From Acridotheres tristis (lineage: Eukaryota > Chordata > Aves > Passeriformes > Sturnidae): a DNA stretch of 64,000 nucleotides. The notes below the pieces were generated by a model, which was not told the origin of the DNA, ran no database searches, and was given only the letters and a program-made list of their open reading frames with translations. The translations under genes and the position numbers were made by a program. The stretch's first letter is position 1; each line of letters begins with the position of its first letter. The DNA lies in assembly GCA_037013685.1 (NCBI GenBank), contig CM072888.1:11761034-11825033 (forward strand), written 5' to 3'. Positions 1-14,679 of this stretch are shown one piece after another.

Positions 1-3000
1 AAGTTAGAACTGAGGATTGCTGAGGTTTGTTTGTCAGAACACAACTTTGTGGGTTTTCCTGCTGTCTGGCCTGCCAGATAGGGAGAAGTAGTAAAAACAG
101 ATGGTGTGTTACAGGGGGGAAGGAAATGAGAGCAGGGCATTTGTATTGTTCAGCAAATTGGCATGCTGTCCGGGCAGAAGCTGGCTCTTGGGAAGGTGTT
201 TTTGGCTTTGCTGCATCTCATTCACTAGAGCACTCTCCTTTGAACACTGACTGAATCCAATTCTTTGAGCAGAGCATTTAATCTTGTGCTTGGCATTAAG
301 TTGTAGCTTTATTCTGAGACACGTCAGAGAATAGCCTGATGTGTTATAATGGACTCTACTGGTGAGCAAGGATGGACTGTGTGCAGAGAGTTCCCAGGGC
401 ATTGAATGACTGGAAAGAAAATGGGAGAAGAATTTAGATCTGTGGTGTGTAAATTAAGTTAGATGAAACATCTTCTTAATCAGATGTGACAGTCATACTG
501 CTGTAGTTTATTAGTGATAAACTAATATAGGCTATCCATAGTTGATGGAATTGGCATATCATTCCTTACTGAAGTCATTCCTAATTTAAGGCAGAGGCCT
601 CCATCCCTTGACTGAGTGAAAGTGTTGCTGACACAAAGTGAGAGGCTTTCTTGGGTTTAGGATTGCACACAGAAATAATTCTGTTTGTGAATGACAGACT
701 CAGCTTGAAAAGGCACACTCAGGAATGTGAGAAAAGCAGAAATGACTTGGGCATCAGCACAGCTCAAAACTGGCATTCCGTATCACCAAAATGAAAAATC
801 CCTTAACAGCAAGTATATATTATTGGCACAAGGATGTGTGAGAAGCCAGTGCATCTCATACCAATCACCATGATGAAATGCAGAAATAGATCCACTGGCT
901 CAGCTGACATAGGGGACCAACATAGTGTGAGGTACCTGGTCCAGAGGAGAATTCCTTCCCCTGGCTGGGGAAAGGAGATGCAGGTGAGTGATGTACACAG
1001 GGTCCAGTGAAGACCAGGGAAGACAGCTGGATCCCCTCTGTGGAGAGATGATTCTATTGACAGGCAGGGTTTTGTTTTGCCCAGATGGCTACTGGAGCAG
1101 AACACAAAAGTAACCAGGGAAACTTAGTGTGGAGAGGCTCTGGCATCCATCCTGGTGGAGTCTTAGAAACATCTAAGATATTTCTGCTTGAAAGGAAGGG
1201 AAGATAAGGGGCTTGATGAATAGAGGATGACTGATCACTAGAAGAAATTATTAGTTACACTTAAAATTATTAGGTTGGAAATTCAAATCTTTTTCCCCTT
1301 AAAAAAAAACGAGGAGAGGTGAGGGGTGATCAGACTTGAAACAGTAAGGTGAATTTAATCACGTATATACAATACAGCTCTGAGGCACAAAATGCTGAGG
1401 AAGAAGGTTTAAGATATTATTTAACTTCTTTAATGATCTTGAAAGGTAGTAGGCAGTACATTAATGAACTGATAATAAATTAGGAGGATCTTTGGATAGA
1501 TAAATGATAAAAAAGGGGCATTGATTTCTTAATACAGAAAGAATAGCAAAATGATTTTCAAGCAATTGCCGCTGCAGACAGCTGTGAATGCCAGAAATAT
1601 CTAATATTAAAGAAGTATTCATATAAAACAGTGGGTGTTCTGGCTGCATGGCTTTTGAAGCTAAACATTTGTGCTTAAGCTTTTTCTTCTAGTAAGTGAG
1701 AAATTACTGTCCTATACCTTCTAAATATTTAAATCCTTAAATAAAAATTTATCCTTGATAACAGCTTTTCCAAAGATGCTTAACTGGGAACCAACAGTAC
1801 ATTACTAGTATGATATTGTGGGGTTGTTTCCTAAATGTTCTTGAAATATTAGCTATCCTTTCCCCATTCACATCTGTATGTTCCCCTGCAGCTGGACCAT
1901 CAAGCTAAGAGAAAAATTATCAATGACTGTTCAGAAGTTTGCCCAATATTTAACTGCAGCTGAAAAAAGGGAAAGCATTGCACAAGATAATCTATAATTC
2001 CCTCTCTACCTCTACACAATAACAGAAAAAAATTAGTAGCATCTTGAGTTAAATATGAAATGTACTTTAAAATTAGATGGCTAGCAGCAAAACCCTCTTG
2101 GCCAGGCTAGTTGGAAGAGAAGGTTCCTGAACTGAGGGAGTTGAGATAAAGTTGAATCACAGGAAAGGAATGTGAGCATTCCAGCTTCTGAATGCATGCT
2201 GTGCCATAGAGTAATTGCATGACTTGTTATAGGTTGCTTAGGGTGAGGGTGGTATGAAGTGTCCCCTTTGCTCAAAGACAAGATGTTTTGATCACAAGCT
2301 GAGGAAAAAAGTTGTCTATTGATATTGCAGACATTTTTCTTATAGTCTTAAACATCTGTAATGGAATTTTTGCCATGATTTTGGTTCAGTGATGGAGCAG
2401 TAAATATTTGCTGAAACTAGGAAAAGTAAAACCACATGTCAAACTGCCTTTTTATTGTATGTTGATGGGAAACTAAAATACATTTAAGTACCTTAGAAAC
2501 AAGGTTGATAATTGTAATAGGAATTGTAACTAACTTCTAGTTTCTCTATTTAGGTAAGGCCCAAAAAGCCTTGATGTGTTATGGTTTGGGTTTGTATTGT
2601 ATGTATCATTCAGTGGCACAAAGCAGGGCCTGGAGGGGGGTTTTGTGTCAAGAACTTGATTCTCTCAAACTGCTAGAAACAGCAGCTCGTAGCTCATGCA
2701 GTGTGTCTTAAATGCATTCCCTCCTCTGACTTCTGCATGTATGACTGTAATTTGCATTCATTTACTCATTGTGTTCTTTTGAATCTGCTTTTTATTAGAC
2801 TAAAACTATCCAAGCAGGGTAAGCAGGAGAGTATGCAGGAGGAAGCTCTTGAGGATCATGGAGAGCTGGGTATTGCATAGTGCAGGTCCTTGTACCTCAC
2901 TGCAGACTGCAGCTTTCTACTTGCTGACATGCCAGGTACAAATCCAAACTGCTGGCACATCACACAGGCAAATATTCTGATGTTCTCACTGAAGCATGGG

Positions 3001-3827
3001 AAAGGGCTCCCAGGAGAAGCTGTGTTTCTTAGAGGCCTCAGCTGCAGCTGTGCTTTCTGGAGATAACATTTGATTAAATGAAAGCTGCTGCTCAGCACAG
3101 CTTGTGGAGCCACACTACCATGCCCTGTTCTTTGTGCTCAGAACTCCCCTTGACTGGGCTGGGCTGGGGAGCCTCTTGCAGCAGGATACAGCTGTGATTT
3201 GTTAACTTGTTAACTCCAGGGGCTCCCCAGTCCTGCCTTGTCCCCTTGTGCTGTTCAGGGTAGCCTGAGGATGCTCACTTTTGGCTCCCAGCAGCTCCCT
3301 GGAAGGGCTTGTTGTAGAGTAGAAACCCTGGACTGCTGCAGTTAAAGACTCACGTAGGGAAGTTTCTCAGGAAACACAACTATTGCTGCTAACAAGGCTT
3401 CTTTGGAAGGTCCCAGCTATCAAAATTCTGGAGCCTCCTCTTGGAGTCGTGCTGGAAGTTCATGGACAGCTCCTTACACTTTAACCAAGGACATATCTGT
3501 GCTATAGACCACATATGGCCATTGTGTTTAATTCTGGAAAAATGCATACAACAAATGAAATGAAGGTGACTGGACATGCCTGATCTCAGGGGGAAGAGGC
3601 AGCAAAAACCTGCTCTAGGTGCCAAGTGCTAGGCAGGGGCCCTGAATCCAGTAAGAAAAACATATGCAAACTTCTTGGGTGAAAAGTATTGATACTCCTT
3701 GATGGTACAAGTTAAGTACTTTATTCTTGTATATTTGGGGGTTTCTGCCTAAAACTGTGTGCATGTTTGGGTTCCTTAGATTGAGTAAATTCAGCTTTAT
3801 GAAACCTCTGATGAACTGAAAAGAGAC

Positions 3828-3840
3828 TTTTTTTTTTTTT
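3828..3840. repeat. T13 homopolymer
   Basis: This is an uninterrupted run of 13 T. It is the first of eleven long T runs on the plus strand; no flanking retroposed sequence is recognisable. Confidence 0.95.
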
Positions 3841-6049
3841 CTAAAATGGCAATAAAACTCTGTGCTTTGTTTTACTGGTAATTCTAAGTGTTACATGGTG
3901 GTTTCTTGCTGTGCAACCAAAAAATTCTTTTTCCATGCTGTCCTGCAGTAAAAGGGGAGTGGTTATCACTGCTCCTGGCTGGTTGGTCCCAGGAATGTTT
4001 TACCAATTAATTACTTTGCAAATCTTTTGAGGTGGAGTCTTCTAATTTTGTACCCTGTCCGGTTGGTATCCCTTGGGTATAGACACTGATTAACAACATA
4101 CCTGTAATGCACAATACATAGTCTATAGATATTGATATTGAGAGCTGTAAATGTCAAGAGAAAACATGGCTTGGGACTGCTGTTACCAGGGTCTAATTAG
4201 ATATCTCTGCCACCCTCACCTACTAGGTCAGGCCTTCAGTGAAAGATTTGGTTCTGAGTGCTAGTACCTTATGAAACTGTAATTTTTTTTATCCAGGCTT
4301 AATACTCTTCCTTCTGAATAAGTAGGTTAAATGTGCCATGTTAATTTGAGAGAGAATGTAGCAGTAAGAGGCAATCATGTACAATTGGAAAGAAATATTT
4401 ACGGTCAGTTTAGCAGGATCAGCTATCAGATGACCTCTGACATCCACCATCATCTACTGAAGAGCTAATTAGCTGTAAAACTAGATGACAAGTCAATTGC
4501 ATCAGCACAAAGGATGAATTTGTCTTTTTGAGTTTAACTGATAATAAAGACTGCTAGATGCAGATAGGCAGAGAGCCACCTGCGTGTGAAAAGCAAACTT
4601 TCCTGAAGGAAGGTTAAAAGAAGATGCAGTTGCAAAGAGAAGTATAAAGCAAGGTAAAGATACAGGATGAGGGGGTACTTGGGGTGAAATGGGTGGAGGT
4701 TCTCATAGCTACAGTGAGGTAATGAAGCACAGGAGATAATTCAGTCCCTGGCCGTAGATTTATTTCCATGCTAATCCAGATTGTCCTGGCTTTTAAAAAG
4801 CTGAGCACCCTCGTTGCAGCTCTTTGGGTATGACTGTTTTTTTGGTCAGTGCTGTACCATGCTGTTCTCTGCATAGAATATTGCATTGCTGGCTTTACCC
4901 AGTAACAACTCAGAGTTACCCCTTCACTCTTGCTGCTTCTGAAATGCTGGTTATAGCTGTGAACAGTTTATAGCACAAAGACTGGGTCTACTAAGGGGCT
5001 TAAAAACCACTAGTTACTAGTTAAAAGAATACTGTGAGGGAAAAATAGGAGCAAACTGCACTTTGTCTAGTATGTGAACTGGGCTCTGTGGGGTATATAG
5101 CAAATCTAGTTAGCAAGTGATTCCTACTTCTATAGTAGCACAGTTATCTACACTAACTAATTTAAGGAAATAAAAAATGAGTATTTGCTTTTGAAGGGGA
5201 CCTGCATGGAGTTATGTTTGCATTCAGAATATGTTGATGTTTTGTTCCATTCTGGACCTGGCAAATGTTTCCTCTGTTAGCAAGTGGGTCAGGCATGGTT
5301 GCCACTGTAGTTTTTGTGGACATCCCTGAGTTTCTGGAGCACTAGCTCTAACCCAGGCCAGGTTGTTCTCAATTGTCTTCTGCTGCTGAAACACTCTGAC
5401 AGCTGTTACAATTGTGGCAGCTGCTTTGTCTTCATTACATGGTTGAAATAAAAAACAAAATGAAAATAACTCGGGCCAATTTCTAAGGTTCATAGCTGAG
5501 CAAAAATCCTCAACAAAGCTGAGGGGCAGTTATTCGATTGTTCCAAAAAACTGGCTCAATTGGTAAACTGTGGCTGTAGGGAAGTCTCAAAACCCTTGAA
5601 AACCTTTAATTAGGATGTTTTAGAACTGAACTTGGCAACTTCTACACCACTGTGTGCTCTTGTTAACTGGGTTACCTTTAAAGAGGCTTCATGAGTTAAC
5701 AGAAGCCACTGGGAGTTTGTTCCCTCTTTTCTTTCATAGCTGAGCTTCTTTCTTTTGAGATACCTATGGGGTTTTTTCCTCCATCATGTGTCCTAATGAT
5801 CCAAGTGATAAATTCAATTCAAAAGGAAAAGGATGAATCCCCTGCCTAGGCACATGCTGGACAACAGCATCCCTGACACATTCAGCCAGGGACTCACAGG
5901 GAAAGAGTGGTGTGCAGAAAGTAGCACTCTACTACTGTACTATGTGCTTAAACTTTTGAGTAGAAATATTTCAACAATAAAAAGAGACCTATATAAATTT
6001 AAACTACGGTCCAGAGCAGGTTGATAATTTTACTGTACCCTACATCTTC

Positions 6050-6220
6050 AGAGGACTTTAAACTAAAAAAAAATTTAAAAAATAATATTCTAACTAAACC
6101 TGCATTATTCATATATATAAAAATTCAAAGTCCAAAATGCTCAACTGTTTGTGCTGCTTTTCCTGTTTTTAATCAAAAATCCCTTTAAAAAAATCTTTTT
6201 AAATTATTTATTAAAAAGGA
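6050..6220. other. AT-rich block
   Basis: This block is dominated by A and T runs, including A9, TTTAAAAAA, ATATATATA and TTTTTAAATTATTTATT. It could be a matrix-attachment-like or nucleosome-poor stretch, but that is inference from composition only. There is no coding potential: the short upstream frame (5833-6024) stops just before it. Confidence 0.5.
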
Positions 6221-9200
6221 GAACACTTTCTTCCGCTGTTGTCCTCTTGTATTTTATTCAGACTCTTCCATCGTGCCCACTTCCATGGTGCATGAACGCT
6301 TAACTACCAGTGCACTACAGCAGACCTGCATGAGATGGTATAAAACACTGTCCTGTCAGTGAGAAAGCATGATGGAAGATTTTAAAGAGCTATACAGGCC
6401 AGGGAGAGCACCTTGAAGGTAATGTGAAATCTGACTGGCGTCATGGAGACGGAGGTAGAATTACACACTTACTCCACCTGGTGCCAGTCAGAATCCCAGC
6501 AGCAGCATTTGGTGCCAGCTGCAGCCTCTTAACTGTGTTCAGGGAGACTGGCAAAAAGGGCATTACAGTGGTTCAAATTGAGTGAAACAAAAAAAAGAAT
6601 GCAGGAGCAAATACCTTTGCTTCTGAAAGGGCAACTTGCTGGCACAGTCAGATGGTGGTTCCTGAGGTAAAAGGTGGTGCACCACTCAACAAAGAGTTCA
6701 GCTGCCTGTGTTGAATTCCAGGTGCAAGGAAAAATGTCTCCGAAATTTCTTACTAAGGGAATAAATTGCAGTGATACTTTTGAATTAGATAAATAAAAGT
6801 AAGAGACTGAAGGCAGGGTGTGCAGATGACTTTTGCAGTACTTAGTTTTAGTTTTACTTAACAAAGGCTTCAAGTAGTTACTCCAGGCTTTGCTATGGCG
6901 AGAGGCAGCCTAGTTAAAACAGAGGATGTAGTTTAGCAATAACTCAATTTAGTATGAGCACTGGTGAGGGCTCAATTTGACTTGGGAATTGATGTAAAAA
7001 CAGGTACCTAGGAAAAGTAATAGAGTTTATGGCTCTACATCTCAATAGTGGCCAAATGGAGAAGAAACACAAGGAGAGCCTTTGTTACACAGGGTAACAT
7101 GTCAAAAGAGTGAAGTGCAGAGGGCCCAATTCAGCTTCCTTTTGTTTCATGTAAGTGAAGTACTCGTGCACCAGGAACATGGGGGTTCAAGTCTTTATTT
7201 TCTAAAATAAATAATTTTCAGGAAGCAGTATGTGACAAAGGCATGCAAATCTTAAATACCTGAGGCCCAGCACATAAATACCAAAACACCAGGAGAGCAA
7301 TTAGAGATGAGCTTTAGCCACACATTTAGCCACAATTAACTGTTCATCACAAAGGATATGAGATGTTCTCTATATCATAGAGTGACAAAGCTCATGCACT
7401 TGGCTGAACACTCCATGTACCTTCCTGGAATGCTTTGCCTTTCAAATCTGCAAGCAAACAGCTGACTCTGCATTGCAGTGTTTGTTCTACCTGTCCTCAT
7501 CAGGTCTGTACAAGCTGGAGGAAAGATGTTGACGGAAGGAATCAATAGAGTAAAGAATGATGAACCAATGAAAAGAATCTGACTGAAAGGCCACGACAGA
7601 GACCACAACAGTCATGACAGTATCATAATTGTCATTTTGGGGGATGCTAAATTAAAGTGCTAGCACAGAAATTACAGAATCGATAATTTAAACCTTGGCA
7701 AGTGTAAGGTTTTAGAAGAAAAGGCCAAGAACAGAAACTGCTGTACACAGAGGAACGCTTTCCCTACTCTTTAGTTTACCAGAGCAATCATCAGTCATGA
7801 TGGGATTCCAGGCCTGTTTGCAGACTCTTTCAAACAGCAATAGTATGTCAAAGAACTGGAGGGTGTGGGGGAAAGGGTGTTTTTGTATGTGGAGATTACA
7901 GAAGTCAGGTTTCTCCTGGGGTTGTATTGCTATCAGCTGCTTGTGTGACGCTGAGCACAGAACAGATGATCTCCTGATGACTCCTTTTTTTACAACAGAA
8001 AAAGGATTGTGACTTTTAAATTTGTGTTTAGAGGGTTCTTTGCTATACCTTCTATGAGTGGCAACTGCTCAAGTTCATATACAACTTTCAGCTTTGTGTT
8101 GCAATGATGTGAGTTAGTGTCAGCTCTAGTAAAAATGTGCCTTCAGATCTTGATTCACAAACTCTCCTTCTGTTAATATTTGCTATACTTGGAGTTTAGG
8201 GCAAGAATGTGACTGAAGGTTTACAGGACTTGTAGAACCATGCAGGACATGGAGTGTCATGATGGATAAGAAAATAAGTTGTTTTTAAGTCTGTGACAAC
8301 ACTCCTGTGCATAGAACCTGAGTTTTAATTTCATGAGTTGAAAGATCTGCTTACATTTGTAAGAAAGTAAAAAGCTGGGGAAAAAAAAGGGACAAAAAAA
8401 GACCTAAACTGGACAGGAGGAAAGGACATGAAATACTGAAGGTGAAAGAGAAGTATAAAGAGAAAATGGGAAAGGATATGTAAAAGCTTTGCTAGATGTC
8501 TTGAGGAGCCATGTTTGTAAACATAAAATCAGAGTTGAGGCTGGCAGAACTCTAGAAACAAGATGAGCCTCTCACAGGGGCTGAGTCAAGGGGAGTTCTC
8601 TCGACCTGTTGGCAACTCCCTTCCTGATTCAGCAGTTTTCAGGGATTAATCTTTGCAAAAGATCAGCTCTTAAAAAAATTATGAGCCAGCAGAGATTCTC
8701 AAGAGCCCTGTGTAATTTTGAAAGTGTGATCACTGATATGTGGTTCCTTTAGTGCGTGCAAGTCTGTAGTGTTCTAAAGATGGAAAGAAATGCTATTTAA
8801 TCCTAAACCTAAAACTTCAGTTGGTAGGCAGGTTTTGGCTGTAGCCTTTATTATGCATAAAAAGGAAAAGTAATTTTTAAAGTAGGAGAACTCATAATTA
8901 CCAAAAAACCTAACTCCTTGGAATAAGTTAAGCTGTCTTTGTTAGTAAATCTGCATTTTCCATGAAAGAGTCAAGCCTGAGTTCTTAATTCTTATTGTTT
9001 TCTGATTCTATACTGCAACTGCACCTTACCAAGATCTCATATAACTTAGGTTTTTCTGTACTCTTCTATTTTGCCTGAGTTCCACTCACCTTGGTCAAGG
9101 CTGACTGTGATGTTCACCAATAGCTTTTTTTCAGATGCATTCTGCTTTAATTACCATGTGTCATATATTTCCAACCAGCTTGTGCTCTTGCAGAAAAAAA

Positions 9201-11477
9201 TTAAACATCTCCATAAAGCAGTTAAAAAAATATCCAAAACTAGGCTAAACTTGAACCATGAATATATTAATGAAAATATCAATCTGTTCATGGGCGTTTT
9301 GTGAGCCACAAAAAGCAGCATTAGTCAAGTCTATTACCCAATTTGCATCTTTCACTTGATGGTAAGAAGTGTCACAGCATTTGGCCCTCTAAGTTCTGGT
9401 AGTAACACAGACAAGGGAACTTGACTTTTCAGCTTTCTCTTCTACGTGTCTATTCTTTATAACTTTTGTTTAAGAATAGGATTTTCTCCTTTTGAGTGGA
9501 ATGCTATAAGAAAAATGTTTGTTAGCTGGCACAGTGTCCCTGTACCTTCAGATGAAAACAAAGCCTGGCACTTGGAATGTGTGTCCTGCCCATAATTCAT
9601 GCTGGAGGTGTCAATCAGTAAGCTAAAATGTCTACAGGTATCTGTGTCGGTGTCCATAGGGTAATATCACTTTTCATTTTCTAGTGAAGGGCATTATTCC
9701 GGTAATGGCACCATTCCCAGCATGTCTGTGAGCTTGCCTAGGACTAAAGCATAGCTCCTGAATATAGGTCAGGGAAGGACATTGTTATAACTTGTGTCCT
9801 TGATGGAAACTGGTATGTGCTGAATTTGCAAAAAGTCTGAGTTCAGTGTCATCCGTTTTCAGTATTTCCCGAACAATTGATTTATTTCACATTATTAATG
9901 AACTTTGCAGCAGTTCCACTTGTCAGGCCTACTCTGCAGGGGTCAATAATGAGAGGAAACCTGATGTTAGTGGATCCAGCTTAAGTGATTCTGTCATGCT
10001 AACGATTCAATATATCAGGACAAATGTCAGCTCCTTCCAATATGTTAATTCCTCTGATCCTATTTGCATAAACTACAGTCAATGAAATACAAGTTTTCCC
10101 TCTAGGATAGTTAATGGAGATTTGTAAAGGATTTTTTATTTTCCTTTTTCCGAGTTTCTAAGTAGGCTGGGATGAATGGGACCTCATTGCTGAACTCCAT
10201 GTGTCACCTGGAAGCAAAGATGTGGCTTTATTTGAACATGATCTGTGCACCCATTGAATCTGATTTTGTAGGTCTCAGAAGGGGATTGCTTGTAGGGTTG
10301 ATTTCTGATCTCCTCTCCTCAAAGGAAAGGATTAACCCCTCAGGTTAGTGTGCTGTGAGACATTTCCCAGCTTTTCTGGCAAAAATGTTGCCTTATTCTG
10401 TGTCTTCATAAAATGAAACCTGTCAACAAAGTACCCTTGGTAGCTCTGCACTGGAAAGCTTTGGAGCATTTACTTCTGGCTCTGTCCTGTCTCAGTTCTC
10501 AGTTGCTTAAGCTGAAGGTTTTTCTTGGATTCTTTAGTTTTGTGAAATGCTTACCTGTTGCTCATAAGTTCTTTGGTATGGTTTGCACCTGAATTTACCA
10601 CTGTAATGACCTTACGTTCTCCTTAAAGTTCAGTTCTGTCTGCACCAGTCTTCCTTTAAGAATAAGAAAAGAATACTTTAAAGAACATTAGAAATGACAA
10701 AAAATATTCCCTAGATATTTTGTGGAAGAGATGTGCTCATGCACTTTGTTGTGGCCCATATACTGCTTTGCTTGGTACTTGAAGATGCTACAGTATTTTA
10801 GTAACTTAAACATTTTTTTCTACAAGCAACTTAAAGGCATGTATTTTAAAAAAAAGTTTTACTGAGTGTCACCACTTTGGTTCTACCACGACTAAATTTG
10901 AAATGAGGCATTTTGTTTAGTACTTCCCCTCTTCCCTGAATTTTTGAGATAATGCTTCAGTGTTTAGGCACAGCAATAAAAGCATGGAATGCTAATGGTT
11001 GAAAACACCATGGGGGGAAGCAGTCTTTCCCACAGTGTGTTAAAGTTTCTCAGGACAAAAAAAAGATAAGTAGCTACTGCTTTGTTTTCTTCTACTTCCT
11101 CTGTGTATGAAATCACTTTGATAGATCTGCAGGAAGAGATTTAGTTGCAGATGGCAGAGGTCAGTGTATTGTGTATTCAATGTAGTCAATAATAAAGTCA
11201 GGACTTATGCTAACTGAATGTTAATAAGGAATCACAAGGACCTTGGAAAGTCATTATGTCTGGTCATTTGCTTCACAATATTGCTCCAAACAGGCTCTGG
11301 AGGCCAATGCAAGGGGATTAAAAAAATAATCTGGAGGAAAAAGGGAAAGCGGAAAGGCTAAAAATAGAAGGTTTGTGTAATGTGTAGCAGACCATTGTAA
11401 AGACAGAGAAGAAAACAGTCTTACTTCATTAAATTACTTCAACACTGAACCTCATCCTGGTTGTCCTTTCTCCCCAG

Positions 11478-11531
11478 GAGTTTGCTGTCCTGTTGGCTTT
11501 GGAGATCATGATGAAGCTACGTGTTTTTCCT
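11478..11531 (+). other. Possible 54-nt cassette exon (unproven)
   Basis: The segment follows a pyrimidine-rich tract ending CTTTCTCCCCAG and is followed by the donor GTAAGA. It is exactly 54 nt long. Two plus-strand frames are open across it: one reads EFAVLLALEIMMKLRVFP, another gives a cysteine-bearing VCCPVGFGDHDEATCFS. Neither resembles a family I recognise. Splice-like pairs occur by chance in 64 kb, so this is only a candidate. It would fit the inferred left-to-right transcription of the window. Confidence 0.15.
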
Positions 11532-14500
11532 GTAAGAGCAGAAATCTTTAGCTACGGCTGTAAAACTGAAGTGACACCCACTGCATTCAATTGCCAAGAT
11601 TACAGAGGAAATAGTCATATAGGCATAAGTGGGTTAATTCCTGTAGCTCTAGGTAACTGGGCAAAATTTTTACTTGCTGGGATTTTCATATCTGAACAAT
11701 TCAAGATTTGTCCTAGGAGCTCTATCTTTGGGTTGGGCTCAAAAGGAGAAAACTCTAGGCTATAGCCTGGTCACCCAGGTCAATAGCCTCTCCTTCCTGC
11801 AAACCAACTATTTGATCTCCCTTATGTTGAGGTGTTGCTGCTTTGTGTCCCAACCTTGGGATGACAGAAACTTCAAATCCTAAATTGAATTATTTAACCT
11901 CACCCAGAGAAAGCAATCTTTGGAAGTGTAATGTCACTCTACTTGATGTAGGATTTCAGTTCTGCTCCTCATCCTTGTTTCCAGAGGCTGGTAAGGTCTC
12001 TCATGGCATTATAAATGTAGTTAATAAGCACCTGGCAGATGTTGCTGTCCTGTGATACATGGTTATCCCTCTCCTGGCTGGTTGAAACTCCAGCTTTTGA
12101 TGTTTCAGTGAGCCCAGTACACCCAGTTCTACTACTTGGCTATGTATGATACTGTCTCTGTGCCACTGAGCTGCCCTCACTAGCTAATTTATTTCAAATG
12201 CCTATAAAATGCATGTAGAAGGCAGATAGGTCTGCCATAAATCTCAAAGTGTTAGCTTAATGCTCCTATTGTTTGCAGACTGGGTCTGTGGGCATAATGC
12301 CTGTGTTCATTATAATTTGGTTCAAGGGTAAGGGTTCAGTAGACAAAATTGCTGGTTATATAGCAATGTTCCAGTATATTTACAATGGAAAGGACCAGTG
12401 AGATTGTTAATATTGCGTTGAATTCCATTACTGGACAAAGTTCAAACCCTTTGCATAGGGCACCTTAATTTCCAGCAATTTCACTGTAGTGAGGAGGCTC
12501 AGCCTTTGCACAGAAAGTCAGTGTGGGACATAAGGCTTCAGATGATTTGGGGTCAGGAAAATTGATAGTCTCATTTATAGATATGCTCTAGTTAATGAAG
12601 CCACATCCACAATATAGATGAAATGGCTTGAATTCTGGAAAAATGCAGATAAGTGAGGGACAGGGTTTCCTTTGGGATTAATTAATTTTTCTTGTCATGC
12701 AGTCTCAAGATTTGGGCCCAAATCTTTTCTGCTGCCAAGTCTTCCTGAACCAGGAACTTGTATACTTTAAAAATAGTTACTTGTGTTCAAAAATATCAGG
12801 CCCTGCAAAGCATTGGATTTTGAGGCATATCACTTCCTTACTCAGCTTCTGGATACAGTTGAGCTAAATATGATTTAGACAGAGTTTGACTAACCCATTG
12901 TCTTGCAGATGTGAAACCAGGTAGTGATTTAGTTCATCATCCTGAATGCAGTGTGAATGTTGAGACTTTCCTCTTGACACAATGGATGTTCCTAGGGAGA
13001 GTCCACCATACTGGATAGGTTTGAGTAGGAAAATGTGTAAAACATTTTCCAAGGACTCGTCTTGTCAGTAGTCATAGAGCAGATGGTAAATACAAATAAA
13101 CTGTGGAGCAGTTTTTCTTTAACCTATGCCCTCCACTTGTGTCTTCACAGAAGCAATGCTGGTCCATCATGATTTGGTCCTCAAATATCACGTTCTTGTT
13201 ATTTTGAAAAAGCCTTTGGGAAATGTCCTGCATGCTGCTCTACAGGGGCAAAAATTAATAAAACATTACTGAGTTGTCCCCCAGAAACTTGGCATTAACT
13301 GTTCTGCCACTATGGTAGTGCTTAGAGGAATGTGTTCAGGGTATTCCAGCATCACAGAAGCTTAGTATTTCAGTATATACTAGAGTCTTGATCCAGCAAA
13401 ATGCTTAGTGTCCTCAGCTTCCGTACCATTTCCTCAGAGGAGAGAGCATGGGCTGCAAAGAGTTTGTGTTTCCAGTGACAGTGTCTGTATTAAAATCTTA
13501 CACATAACTCCTGGAGTGTATTTCATGTGAAGGGCTGTGAGGAATGGAAGTTTTAATGAGTGCACACATCCTTTTCTTGCTTTTTTACTCAGTGATCCTT
13601 TTTGTTAAGGAGTTGTAGTGTTTCAAAGTTCAAATATGTAAAACTATGTGCATTTTTAATGAACTTGGAAGCATGGAGATTAACTGCCTCTTTCTGCTCA
13701 GCTCCAGGCTAAATGACAATGTGTGTAGTGACAAAATGAGGGTGAAGTACCTATTTCTGCACTGCAATCAAGGTATAGAAAGGATATTTATCTTTCATCA
13801 CTTCCTTAGACTTCTAAAGAAAATGTGGCTGTTGCGTATTGGATACCTTCTATCTCAGAATAATGTGTTGGAAGCTCTGATAGTCTTGTCTTCTTAAAAC
13901 ATGGGAATTATGTAGTTGGATTAGTTATGTGTCAGTGACACACTTTCACCCCACCCTGGTTAAAACCAATGTGACTATTTTAAGTATTAATACTCTTTCT
14001 TTACCAGTAATTATGGTTAGTGGGACTTACCAAGGCATTTCTCACAGCATGGAGGAGACAAAAGGAGACATGAATTGAGGTAGACGTTTTAAGGAAGCAA
14101 GTACGACCCCCAAAAGCTGAACAAGTGCCCAAATGGAGCAGGGCATTAATGGGCAGAAATTTGGACATCCACAATTCCCACACAAGACTGAAGACCAAGT
14201 CTCCATTACAGACCTTTTAGAAACATATGGAAAATGCTGCTACCTCATGTCTATTGATCTCCTTATTGAAATTAATATTCATATGAGCCCTGACATGTTT
14301 CTGACCTGCGTAACTGCAGTGAATTCTTGGAATGAGGAGTGAAAATGAGGGAGAAAACCCTGGTAATGAAAATTTAAGGATCTATCTTAAATCCGTGTGA
14401 GAGACAGGGTCTTGAAAGATGTTTCTCCTAAGGTAGAGGATGCTGTGGTGTACTTGATTTTGATCTTGACTGCTTAGGCAGTTTGAGGTATGAGAGAGTC

Positions 14501-14679
14501 TTTGCTTATGCAATCACCTAGTAATAACAAAATTAAAATATATGAAAATAAAAGACATTGAGATTATATGTACTTTGCAAATTGTTAGTGGTACAAAACT
14601 GAATAAACCCTTGGGTGATATAGTTGGTCAGCATCTCTGCTGCTGAGAAAGTCAAGATGAAGACAATATAAGAGCTCAT
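11532..14679. other. Non-coding DNA, nothing recognised
   Basis: I see no repeat family, RNA gene or convincing exon. The open frames here (up to 83 codons) have no recognisable motif. The composition is ordinary AT-rich vertebrate sequence. Confidence 0.6.

Larger units (their letters stand above)
1..11477. other. Gene-free single-copy non-coding DNA
   Basis: No exon, RNA gene or interspersed repeat can be recognised. Open frames are at most 114 codons, lack known motifs and occur on both strands, as expected by chance. The stretch holds ordinary AT-rich vertebrate sequence, a 13-T run at 3828-3840 and an AT-rich block at 6050-6220. It could be intronic or intergenic. Very old diverged repeats cannot be excluded by eye. 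Confidence 0.6.
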
